NCBI GenBank assembly: GCA_002633025.1
Contig: NMRB01001237.1
Location: forward strand, 1 to 64,000
Direction of reading: 5' to 3'
DNA length: 64,000 bases
From: Notospermus geniculatus
Taxonomy: Eukaryota; Nemertea; Pilidiophora; Heteronemertea; Lineidae
Below are positions 11,492 to 21,747 of the stretch, in pieces. The notes under the pieces were generated by a model. The model did not search any database. It was not told the origin of the DNA and saw only the letters and a list, made by a program, of their open reading frames with translations. How positions within the stretch are numbered: the stretch's first letter is position 1; every line of letters begins with the position of its first letter. A program made the translations under genes and the position numbers.

Positions 11492-11752
11492 TGGTTCACT
11501 TTCCTCTACTCCCTTCCCCCATGAATTTTATATACAAGAGTCCAGTGTGTGAAAAATCTATGAAATGTTCAATTACAAATGAATCTGGTCCATTTCCAGT
11601 AGTCACATACCACCCAGTCTTACCAGACTGAAGCTTGATGGTGCTGACTAATACCGGATCGAGCAGATTCTATCTTCTGTCCTACAAAATTACTCAGTCC
11701 ACTGCAAACACCTAAGAAATCCTCAACGAACCATCCTAAATGGAAACCATCA

Positions 11753-13700
11753 TCACTTGGGGGTAATTCCTATTTCCTTTGCCAGATATTCCATTTCAAC
11801 TGAAATAAATAAATATTTCTGTGATTACGAGTGAACTGAAGAAGTTATGCTTCTAATTCAATAATTCAATATGTTACTGAACATTCACATAATTATACGC
11901 ATCCCGCAATTTATTGAACAGTCAAAAACAATCATGATAGCTGACAGCGCAAATCAAATTTTGAGAGCAGGATTGGGACATTGGGTAAAGTAGTAATCCA
12001 CAACTTTAAAAGACTGTTGGTGCACTGTATACATCAAACTGGAGCATAATCTAAGTAGGGTAGATAGAATTCCCTTACTCTTTACAGCTCTTTCTTTCTC
12101 TGCAGCAAGTTGTACTGCCTTAGCAGCCTTGATTTTATTTTCTCGCTCCTGGATCTTAACTTCTTTGGCTGAGAGGCTCTCTGAAATGTATAAGATGATA
12201 ACAAGATTAACCACAGACCATAGGATTTACATGGCTTGAGCTACCCACAGATTCAAGTTGCTATAGTTGGCCAACTGCGACAGAAGCAAAGGAACTTACT
12301 TAGACGGTAAGAGCCATATCCAATCCCTGAGAAAAGGGCAGCATATCGGCAGAACTGAAAGAAGGAAGGTGACAAGAATAAACTGTAGACCTACATATAG
12401 GCCCTACGTGAGGGCAAGGCTCCACTCAGTCAGACTGTGAAATCTGTTATTTCTGTACGAATGAATAGGCCTACCTACCTAGGGCCTTGCAGGCTTGGTT
12501 GGCTATGTGCCACGCCAGCCCAGACCGGTACCACCAACCATCCTAACAGGTCTGCTAGGAGGCCCCCCGGCCCTCATCTAGGCCTGAACTAGATTTAAAG
12601 GCTGAACTTTAGAATCCCTGGTCGGAAGTGACGTACTCCATGGCACACAATGGAAATCCTATTGTACAATGCGGCTTATTCCGTCAATCGATGACATTGA
12701 TCGATTTAAGCACTTGTCCCGTTGCCCGGGGCAAGTGAATTTTGATACGGACAAGTAAACGTCCAGAAGTGGTTGTCCTGCGGACAAGTAAAGAATCATC
12801 ATTTTTCCATTGAAAAACCATTTGCGGGCAACTCAAAAAGCAACACGGGCAACCAATTGCAAAAGAGCACTTGTCCGCTGGACAACTGGACCGAAGAGCC
12901 AAAAATCGATCACTGGATGACCTTTTTTTGGGGACTGACCAGCTAGGGGATTGTAAAGTTGTTCTACGTCTTAGGCCTACTACCAGTGGACATAATCACG
13001 CTAGGCCGTGAAATCACGCTACAGCGTGAAAACCTTCTGTGGAAACAAAATTTTTACATACAGAATTGTGTACAAATTCAGCATTGAAAAAAAACTTAAA
13101 ATTCTTCCTTAATATATCGAGTTATGTGTGTTCAACATGAATATGGCTGATTTTTTTCAATTAAAAGTTTTTTAACGAAGTTAAAAGTTTTTGAAAATTG
13201 GGCCATACATTTTGTACAGGCGAATGTACAGTCACGGTGTAGCGTGATTGTGTCTACTGACTACTACTAGGGGCCTAGGCCTAGCTATAGGCCTAAAGGG
13301 CCTAAATAGAATTTATTGGAGGCCTAGCCTACCTGGTGCGGTAGACTAGGCCCCTATACCGGTAAACCTCTCAATCTATGCTCATGTTAGTGCCCTTCCT
13401 AGAGCTCAGTGAAATTTGAGTAAAGAAATTTCACACAGGGGGCGCTTACTTCCAATGTCATGAATGTACACGAAATGTACAGGCAGATGCACATGATGGA
13501 GTGTGCATTTGTGGTGTGTTACCGTAAACCATTCATCCAGGGCCTACACACATTCACTATAACCACGAAATCGCTTTAGAATACTTCGATAATGAAGAAT
13601 CTTCGCAAAGCATCTTCAATATAGACTGCGCGCGAACAAAAAGACAAAGATTTACCCGAATAAACGGAGAAACTGCTTTCGGAGCCGCAAGTGCCGACAT
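11753..13700 (-). CDS. ATP5ME: ATP synthase subunit e, mitochondrial (complete, 4 exons)
   Basis: A small membrane subunit of mitochondrial F1Fo-ATP synthase that helps dimerise the enzyme in cristae. Exons in gene order: 13700-13656 (ATG to FIR), 12354-12300, 12180-12079, 11799-11753 (TGA at 11755-11753). Phases fit throughout, giving 82 residues against about 70 in vertebrates. Residues 16-33 read FCRYAALFSGIGYGSYRL, the family's single membrane helix with its GxxxG-like glycines. A charged helix follows (KEVKIQERENKIKAAKAVQL) and the end EMEYLAKEIGITPK resembles the vertebrate tail. The start is the first ATG, directly followed by the typical short N-terminal segment. The gene is divergent from the one at 14003. 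Confidence 0.9.
12983..13260. mobile_element. MITE in ATP5ME intron 1
   Basis: Imperfect inverted ends CAGTGGACATAATCACGCTA / CAGTAGACACAATCACGCTA, extending into a paired ccgtga, flank about 220 AT-rich bases. No coding. Confidence 0.6.
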
Positions 13701-14002
13701 TTTGTTTTCGCAAGGTCGATCTATCACTCGGTAAAGGTCGGTATTTTCCGGAACGAATGGAGTTGTTGGCGGGAAGGACGGACAGACGCTGGGACGCTAC
13801 AACTTCGATGACGTCAGACGACGATATTTGGGCAGCCAATGACATCACTGCATGTGGTCACCTCACCCAGCAACCGGCGTTGCTATGAGTAGCCATATCG
13901 AAATTAGTTTTCATCTTGCGCACACGTGTTTATGGAAATGCTGCTCGATATTCAGCTATTTTTGCTGACTTTTACCGATTTCATTACGCCTCTAATGTTG
14001 TA
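13701..14002. promoter_or_regulatory. Putative bidirectional promoter
   Basis: The 302 bases between the divergent start codons of ATP5ME (minus) and the 109-residue gene (plus) must contain both transcription starts unless hidden 5' exons exist. It is moderately GC-rich, has an ETS-like ttccgg at 13747-13752, and has no TATA box at a suitable place. Head-to-head housekeeping genes commonly share such promoters. Inferred from layout only. Confidence 0.5.
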
Positions 14003-17000
14003 ATGGATTCAGATGCTTTGCGTAAGTACACTCGACCACTTTCCATCGGATTTCCAGATCTCTGAATTCGTCAAATCATCGATTTTCGAATCAGTTTTTC
14101 TCTCACCCCATTTTCAAACCCCGCCCACTCACATCATGACTTCGACCCTGTCTCCACTTGGCCCGCGAGTCCCCGCGAACCACCGCGACTCGCGGTGACT
14201 CGGCTGGTGATCGGCGGTGATTCGCGGGCCAAGTGAAGTGGAGACACGGCACCGCGAATGGAAATGCCCGCAAACACACCCCGCAGTGTTCCTGGGCATT
14301 CGCGGCCGTTTCCAACATGTTGAAAAAATCGCGAAGCAATCGTGCCGCCCGCGAGTTGGCAGGCATAGGCCTACCGCGAATGATCGCGAACAGTGGAGAC
14401 ACCTTCCCGGGGATAGGCCTATCGGCGGTCAGTGGCCACTTGCGTGGTGAACCGGATGTAGGCTAGTTGATCAGAATTAGGTCACCCGGCCGCCGGGAGC
14501 CAATAGGAGGGCAGGGAATAGCCGCAAGTACTCACCGTTCGCGGGTATTCGCGTTGACACCGCGAACATGGGTTAAATAAAATTGGCGGTGGGTCACCGC
14601 GAATAACGTGTGCTCGCAGTCCGTGGTCCATTGGCGATGCATTCGCGGGTAGTGTAGACTGGGCTTAAATTACACGACAGACAGACTGCGGTGCGGCGCG
14701 GTTTATTCTCACAAACATGGCCCACTTAAAAAAAAGATTGACACAATGCAACCCCCCCTTAAAACATATGTAGGCATTGGCATGATTGGTGTAAGAAAAT
14801 ACACCCACACAGCACAGTGGTGCCATGCCGTGCCTCAGTGCCATACTGCTGTTGTGATATTGACTAATCTATGTAGGCCCTACCTACATACATGTAGATT
14901 AGAGAAGTTGCATGATTGATTGGCAACTACACTCACCACACCACAGTGCATTAACCCTTTCACTGCCGTAGGTGACGATCCTCACCCCCTCTGGCGACTG
15001 CCGTAGGCGACCATTGTCGCCCTTGCAGAAGGTATATTTAGTTAGTTTGGCTATTCACAGATGGCGCCCCAATCGAAATCACAGGAATTCCCCTCAGACT
15101 GCCGGAGGCGACCGTCGACACCCTACGCGGAAGGTATATTTAGTTACTTTGGCTATTCACAGACGGCGCCCCCAATCAAAATTAGGGGATTTCCTGAGAA
15201 CGGAGTTCAACTGGAATCTCGGCAGTGCAGCATGCAACTTTTGTGGGATAATCGGCAGTGAAAGGGTTAAATATATCACTGCATTGGATGCAACCTGGTC
15301 CATAACTTCAGCATCCTGTGCTTTTCTGTCACTCGAATAGCAACACTTTCACTCAGTTAATGCCATGCCATTCTGCTGTAAATTTCAGGTTGGATGCGGC
15401 CCTTGCCGCCTCTACATGACAACAGCAGAAGGTTAGGTGCTTTGTTTGGAGAAACAAGGCGCTTGACAGGTAAGTTGTGGATCAAATCGAAAATAGAGGC
15501 CTTGCAAGCAATGATGTCACAAGCCGCCAGCTGGAGGGCACATGCTGCAGAGGCGCAGCGAAATGAGCCATGCATGCCCCAATGACGTTACGTCAAACAA
15601 TGACGTGGCACACTTCACGCAAGTCACATCACGGTCAGCTCACACCTCTGTGCCCTGTGTCCTCCATCTGGTTCTCACCAGTCTATCTCATGGCCTGACG
15701 GCCATCTAGCCTGGTTCGAATCCACCACATTTCCCGTTTCTGAGGTGGTGAAAGCCTCAGCCAATCATCGGGGCGCGAAGGAAAATCGACGCGCCAATCA
15801 AAATCCGTGTTACAAATTCAAGCGTGAAGAGCAAAGAAAGTGTCCAACGGTGATTTGTTTCGCAAGTTCTGATTGGCTCGGAGGCGGGGTCAAGTAGGGG
15901 TCAGGTTCATTAATAATTTATGCATTAACGGAAAAGATGACACGATTCGGACAAGGCTAAAGACGGAGTCCATACGGAGTCGATAGCCTTGTTTGGACAA
16001 GATGGTGTCCTCCAGCATGGCCGCCAGGATGACGTCATTGCAAGGCCTCTATCTCGTGTCCTTTTCAATCTGCAGTTTGATGTATCCAGCATTCCTGGTC
16101 ACTTTTCTCCAATTGCACTGTCTGATTAATGAATGTCAAACTTCTTTCAGCCCAAAGCCATGCCTTGGGTTTGGGTGGCCGTGGCATGAGGAATGTCACG
16201 ACGCCATCCTATCGAAGTGGTGATAGTTCATCCCAGTCGACCTCGCCAAGATTGTCGAGAAGATGGGAGACCCTGAAAGACAGCTACAAGCAGAAGTATG
16301 GTAAGTTAAGTAGCATGTCTCACTATCAGATTGGATACAGTGAAACCTCTGTAATATTATGAAAAGACTCTTTCTTTGAAACTGTAAGCGAAAAATGGGA
16401 TCCTTATAGAGGTGTCCAGTCACCATGCAGAATTGTCCATTCATGGAGGTTCGATGTATTTCAGTTGAAGTGACAACCTGTTGTTCAGGTCAGACTGGTC
16501 TTCTCGTAATTTTCAAAATGTAGTAAAGAGTGTCCTTTAAAAGTCAGTAGCAACCTGATTGATCATTCATGTTCACCTCAAAATTCAGATTACCGGTATT
16601 TGAAGCTAAGGCACTGGCAGTAATTTATCCTGTCACTCAAAATCAAAGGACAGTACCGTACTCCACAGATTAGTTGAGAATGTGGTGCAAGTACCACTAT
16701 AAATTACGGTACATGTACCTTTATATGAGACATAAAACCATTTTCTGTGATAGTAGAAACTTAAATTGAATTCGAATGATTTGTCTCAGTTGTTGGCAGT
16801 CTGTCATGTCTGTGTGAAATAAATGTACATGTATGAAATGTGACAGTGGCAACAGATTTGGCATCTGCCAAGCCATTCCTTTTGACTGTGGATACGCATA
16901 CTGATTGGACAGTGTTTTTTTGCCTGTCATGGAAAAAAGTTGAAGCCATGCTGGTGTTCATGCATTGTTTGTTAACTCATCTACCCCCAGAGTCCAGTAG

Positions 17001-17202
17001 AATCCACCTCCTCTCAATGATTCCTCACATCCTATAGGGGGGGTATTGATTGAAAAATATTTGAAGAAGATTTGTTCCTACCAACCATCTGACAATGTTT
17101 TTCAAATTCTTTCCAATTATAGTTTCCACAGCTATCAGAAAAGATGATGACAGGAATGGGAGGATTGATATTGTCTACTCAAAAAATCCTGGGGGCAGAT
17201 GA
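14003..17202 (+). CDS. Unrecognised 109-residue Arg/Ser-rich protein (4 exons)
   Basis: Exons 14003-14021 (ATG; MDSDAL), 15389-15469, 16151-16300 and 17123-17202 (TGA). All junctions are GT/AG with good acceptors (aatttcag, cttctttcag, attatag) and donors (gtaagt each time). The frame stays open across all three junctions, which is unlikely by chance. The product is basic: RWMRPLPPLHDNSRRLG near the start, a Gly/Ser-rich middle, then SRRWETLKDSYKQKYG and a C-terminus IDIVYSKNPGGR. No signal peptide, membrane segment or domain that I recognise. Head-to-head arrangement with ATP5ME suggests a housekeeping gene. Function unknown; the gene model is more certain than any role. Confidence 0.68.
14148..14660. 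repeat. GC-rich repeat element in the first intron
   Basis: Ends resemble inverted copies (tgtctccacttggcccgcg on the left, the inverse of cccagtctacactacccgcg on the right). The inside is crowded with cgcgaa/ttcgcgg words and a smaller inverted pair (14148 and 14247, ctccacttggcccgcg). Several chance open frames here reflect GC content. Probably a non-autonomous element. Confidence 0.5.
14955..15266. mobile_element. MITE flanked by TTAA (piggyBac-type)
   Basis: Inverted ends CCCTTTCACTGCCG / CGGCAGTGAAAGGG sit between TTAA at 14951-14954 and 15267-15270. TTAA targets and ends beginning CCCT/CCYT are characteristic of piggyBac-like elements. Inside, a 65-base segment (gaaggtatatttagtta and on) is directly repeated. 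A second TTAA element with similar ends is at 61459-61653. Confidence 0.75.
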
Positions 17203-18046
17203 GTTATGATTCCATCTCATTATTTCAGGCATATCAATCAGGGCCCTGTCCACTGTTGCTCATTTTGTTTCACCCTTGTGTTCTTTTCCCTGAAATGGTA
17301 ATGTCCCTCACTCTCAGCTGGCACCAGCATTCATATCACGACACGGTCCTGACAATTCTCAAATTTTCAGTGAAAGCTTCAAAGTACACAATTCAAATGT
17401 TTCAGTGAAAATGACAAGTTTTGTCATCTTTTCCATCAAAGTGCATTAGATTGTATTGTGATGTGTTACCGGTATGTTTAGTACCGCTACCAGGTATTAA
17501 AATGGAAAATCTAGCATTAGTGACTTTGTGCATTTCAGCCTTCATACTAGGACAGTGGGATGGACATACATAAGTATCACAACTTTGGCTTGGAAATGAC
17601 GCTGAACTCAGGTGCCTTTTCACCATGGGCATAAGAAGTATTTTTCCCTTATTTCATTCACAATCTTCCACCTTCTTTGGTTCTTGACACCTTTTGCACC
17701 TTATTTCTACTAACCACTCTGTTGTTTTCGTTTACGTTCTGTTCCCCTTACTTCTGATCTGACAGGTTACTGTTATGATACGTGGGGACAGGGCTTCTGC
17801 CAGAAAAAAAGAGGGTACAGACAAAAAAAAAATTTTTGACAAAAAAATTAACAATTTTGAAAAAAAAATTTTGTTTGAAAAAGATTTTTTTTGGATTTTT
17901 TGGTTTTAAACAATGTTTGGTGCCATAGGCGTATTTTGAAGCATAAAATCCCCACGCCGGTCATGCCGGTTGTTTGTCTGGTTTCGTCCGGCATGTCTGG
18001 GATAGGCTGGGGCCTGCAAGGCTCCCTGCAATCTGGGACCTGTGTG
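17203..18046. other. Intergenic stretch with A-rich tract
   Basis: No supportable gene. Around 17805-17900 there is a low-complexity run of A and T blocks. The remainder shows no inverted-repeat element or exon that I can defend. Confidence 0.4.
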
Positions 18047-18974
18047 ACCAATAACTCTTTGCCAAACTTGCCATCATGAATACTGCTGTTAAATGGTGAA
18101 AAACAATGAATACTGCTGATAAACATGATAAATATGTGAATTTATAAAATAAAGACTGCATGTGCTGTACAACATTTGACTTGAGGTTTATATCACTTCA
18201 GGGGAAAAAAGGGTACGGAATTTTACCCATGATTTTACCCTCTGGCGGAAACCCTGGGGGAATAGGAAAAGTTGGAGAGCTGACCATTCTTCTCATAACA
18301 CTGGGCTGGGGTATCAGAATCCTTAACGTACTAGCTTCTAGAATACGGCCCAGATAGTACGTTTTAAAATCATCTGGAGCTCGATGGGAGGACCCTTTGG
18401 TTGTCCAGACCTTGGTATTGTTTGTGAAGTCTGGCTATTGAGATGCGTTTTATTGACAGGACACTTCCAGCCAAACCCATGCCTATGCCTGTGTTCAATT
18501 TCAAATTCTAAAATACCTTGGTATCTCGTGCGTATGTTTCAAATGGATAATGCATTAGCCTCATTCTGAATGCAGCGGGTCTGGGTGACACAACCAAGAC
18601 CCGCTCAGTGTAATGGCGTGCGTCCAACATTTCTCGCTTCGAGCATTCAGCGAGGTAGTGCAGCGAATGTCGGCCAGGTGGATACTCAGTGACCTATCCC
18701 AACGGGGTTTTGTACCATTAGGTACATTTCATGCGGAAAATCCGTTGAAGAAAGCACCCTGCGACCTCATTTCGACTCCTGCAGCTTGCTGCTAGCGCTG
18801 CACACAGATGTACACGATGTAGGCACGATGTACAGGTTTGTACACACAGTGCGTGATTCACTGATGTCGCGTCATCGACGGAGCGTCCTCCCTGATATCT
18901 TAGGCCTGTTTATTGCAATCTAACTGCACTGAACCTATGTATACTATGTTTAGTTTGAGGTATTTTAGAATAGA

Positions 18975-19107
18975 AATTAAACCCTCGGCTTCGGGTCTTG
19001 GTTGCGACACCAAACCCGCTCGGGTGGAGCAAAAATTCCGTCCAAACCCTCGGCGAAGCGCCTCGGGTTTGGTGTCGCAACCAAGACCCGAAGCCGAGGG
19101 TTTAATT
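18975..19107. repeat. Perfect 44-base inverted repeat
   Basis: Arms 18975-19018 and 19064-19107 are exact inverted copies, starting aattaaaccctcggcttcgg, around a 45-base loop that also has pairing potential. It lies within the 608-base insertion of copy 1. Confidence 0.85.
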
Positions 19108-19200
19108 CCTTAATCAAGGCCCAGTTGCATGTTCTATTTCGAACCAAGGTTCAGCTGGTTAGAAAACAATGTGCGTTGGACCGTTTAGAGTGAACCCTAA

Positions 19201-19437
19201 AGGCCCGTTTACACATGCAACTTTTCATATGCAACTTCATGCAACTTGTTGCATAAACCTGATGAGACCAAAAAGTTTCATAAAAATTGTATGTGTAAAC
19301 GGGCATGCAACTTGTTGCAACTCGACCACGCTGGATGTTGCATCGATTTTTCTATGTGTAAACCGTCCCAGGTAGTTTGCAACAAGTTGCAAGTTGCTGC
19401 AACTTGCAACTTGATGCAACCTAGTGTAAACCGCCCT
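19201..19437. mobile_element. 237-bp MITE with TAA target duplication
   Basis: Ends AGGCCCGTTTACAC / GTGTAAACCGCCCT are inverted copies with two mismatches, and the inside is dominated by tgcaac/gttgca words on both strands. Copy 2 of the surrounding duplication is the empty site (ccctaagttc), showing TAA duplicated on insertion. This is consistent with PIF/Harbinger targets. Confidence 0.85.
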
Positions 19438-20776
19438 TAAGTTCATTGTTGTCTGGTTACTAAACGTTTGATTGACAATACTCATTGAGCTCCAGATGAT
19501 TTAAACAGACTTTAGTTTCGGCCCGATCGGACATCCAATATGTCAGCTTGGCGTAACCTGAAAATCATCCAATGCTATACTCAGGAACAGCTTGACCCAG
19601 AGTGCTCAAACTTGATATTTACCTCCCTCTAGATGACCTATACAAGCACGTCAAATTTCGGCCTGATTGAACTTCCAATAGGGCTGCCAGGTGGCATAAC
19701 CCGAAAATCATCAAATGTGCTCTAACTCAGGAACGACTTGACCCAGAGCGCTCAAATTAGTCCGAACACTGCCTCCTGTTGCTCATTTGCAGAACTGACG
19801 GCCGCAACAAGAGTCAGATGAAGCCTATCGCGGGGGGTCTATTTTGATAACTCTTTGCCAAACTTGCCATCATGAATACTGCTGTTAAATGGTGAAAAAC
19901 AATGAATACTGCTGATAAACATGATAAATATGTGAATTTATCAAATAAAGACTGCATGTGCTGTACAACATTATATTTGACTTTTTCAAGTTGCTTAAGA
20001 CATCATCAGGAGGTTTATATCACTTCATGGAAAAATGGTTTTAAACCCAACGTTTTTGAGGGTATGGATCCGTACCCTGGAAAAATGGTAAGGGTACGGA
20101 ATTTTACCCATTTTACCCTCTGGCGGAAACCCTGGGGGAATAGGAAAAGTTGGAGAGCTGACCATTCTTCTCATAACACTGGGGTATCAGAATCCTGTAG
20201 GTACTAGCTTCTAGAATACGGCCCATAGTACGTTTAAATCATCTGGAGCTCGATGGGAGGACCCTTTGGTTGTCAGGCAGACCTTGGTATTGTTTGTGAA
20301 GTCTGGCTATTGAGATGCGTTTTATTGACAGGACTCTTCCAGCCAAACCCATGCCTATGCCTGTGTTCAATTTCAAATCAAGGCCCAGTTGCATGTTCTA
20401 TTTCGAACCAAGTTTCAGCTGGTTAGAAAACAATGTGCGTTGGACCGTTTAGAGTGAACCCTAAGTTCATTGTTGTCTGGTTACTAAACGTTTGATTGAC
20501 AATACTCATTGAGCTCCAGATGATTTAAACAGACTTTAGGTTCGGCCCAATCGGACATCCGATTCCAATATGTCAGCTTGGCGTAACCTGAAAATCATCC
20601 AATGCTATACTCAGGAACAGCTTGACCCAGAGTGCTCAAACTTGATATTTACCTCCCTCTAGATGACCCATACAAGCACGTCAAATTTCGGCCTGATTGA
20701 ACTTCCAATAGGGCTGCCAGGTGGCATAACCCGAAAATCATCAAATGTGCTCTAACTCAGGAACGACTTGACCCAT

Positions 20777-21585
20777 GAGCAATCAAATGTGCTATGTGGC
20801 TCCCTCTAGATGACCTATGTGCATGTGAAGTTTTGGCCCGATCGGACATCCAGTATGGGCGCCAGGTGGCATAACCCAAAAATCAATTAAAGTCCTCAAC
20901 TTGGGAATGACTTGACCCAGATTGCTCATAACTGACATACTCTCTCTGTCATTACACATAATAATTATGTCCAAACGGGTGAGCACATGGTCCATGGACC
21001 ATTTCATTGTTTTTGCCTACAGTAAAGGCTGCATTAGTATAGTGAACTAATTGCCAAAGTCAGTCAGAAGCCTGCATCTGGTTCCCATCTTATGGAATCT
21101 ATTTGAAAGTTAAAAGCTCACATTTTCCTTCTAAGCTGACACATTTTCTTTGGTCCCAGAAGAGTTGATTTATGCAGAGTTTACTAAAGTTTTTTATAAC
21201 ACAGCTTTCTACCTTTTATTCCGTTGTGCATGATTTTGATTTTTTGTGTATTAACTGATGTTTAAATTGAAGTGTCAATGTTCTTTCAACCACGTCCTGT
21301 GAGAGACTAGAGGGTCTATATTTGATAATGTATATTACATATCACGTAATTTGAATGAAAACGGAGAGCTCGATAGAACCAAAGGATGATTAGCTCTATC
21401 AATCATGCTTTATGAATATCAGTAACCCATGCTAATTTAGGTCTTGGATGTACATGACCATGTCATTCCTTGGTGTAGATATACATTGTAAACCAAAGAT
21501 TTTTACCTTCTAAGTCATCATTTCCTTCATCTTCATCAGAGGAGATATTTCTCTGTCTAATCAACATTCTTTCACAATATTTGGA
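20777..21585. other. Intergenic stretch upstream of the giant gene
   Basis: The first 230 bases continue the repeat type seen to the left (gatcggacatccagtatggg), with a terminal word around cacatggtccatggaccatt that recurs at 60228-60250. The rest shows no exon or element that I can defend. Confidence 0.45.
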
Positions 21586-21738
21586 CTTAAAGCGATTTGT
21601 CAGCCAAAAAATTTGAATGCAAAAGGGGACGAATCTCTGTTTACAAACACTAATTTCCTGCATTCTGATTGGCTGTGAGGGCAATGTTTACAAACATCAT
21701 CCTTCTGTTTACAAAACGACTGTCGATTCGCTTTAAGA
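21586..21738. mobile_element. MITE ending just before the giant reading frame
   Basis: Ends cttaaagcgatttgtcag and its inverted partner (ctgtcgattcgctttaag) enclose about 110 bases containing three tgtttacaaa words. It finishes ten bases before the ATG at 21748. Any promoter or 5' UTR must therefore include, or be upstream of, this insertion. Confidence 0.65.
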
Positions 21739-21747
21739 AAACCCTAA

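Larger units (their letters stand above)
18047..20776. repeat. Local direct segmental duplication (two copies, about 1.8 kb apart)
   Basis: Copy 1 (18047-19753) and copy 2 (19848-20776) share long near-identical stretches, from aactctttgccaaacttgcc to ctcaggaacgacttgaccc. Copy 1 is longer because of at least two insertions absent from copy 2: about 608 bases (18507-19114, with AAT at both borders) and 237 bases (19201-19437, with TAA at both borders). No gene is visible in either copy. Confidence 0.85.

Noticed and set aside
14103-14466. Overlapping open frames in the GC-rich stretch on both strands
   Set aside because: They arise from the GC-rich repeat element and lie in an intron of the 109-residue gene.
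21463-21684. Minus-strand exon-like stretch RNISSDEDEGNDDLEG with a gtaaaa donor
   Set aside because: No matching partner exon on the minus strand, and it overlaps the MITE at 21586-21738; too weak to call.
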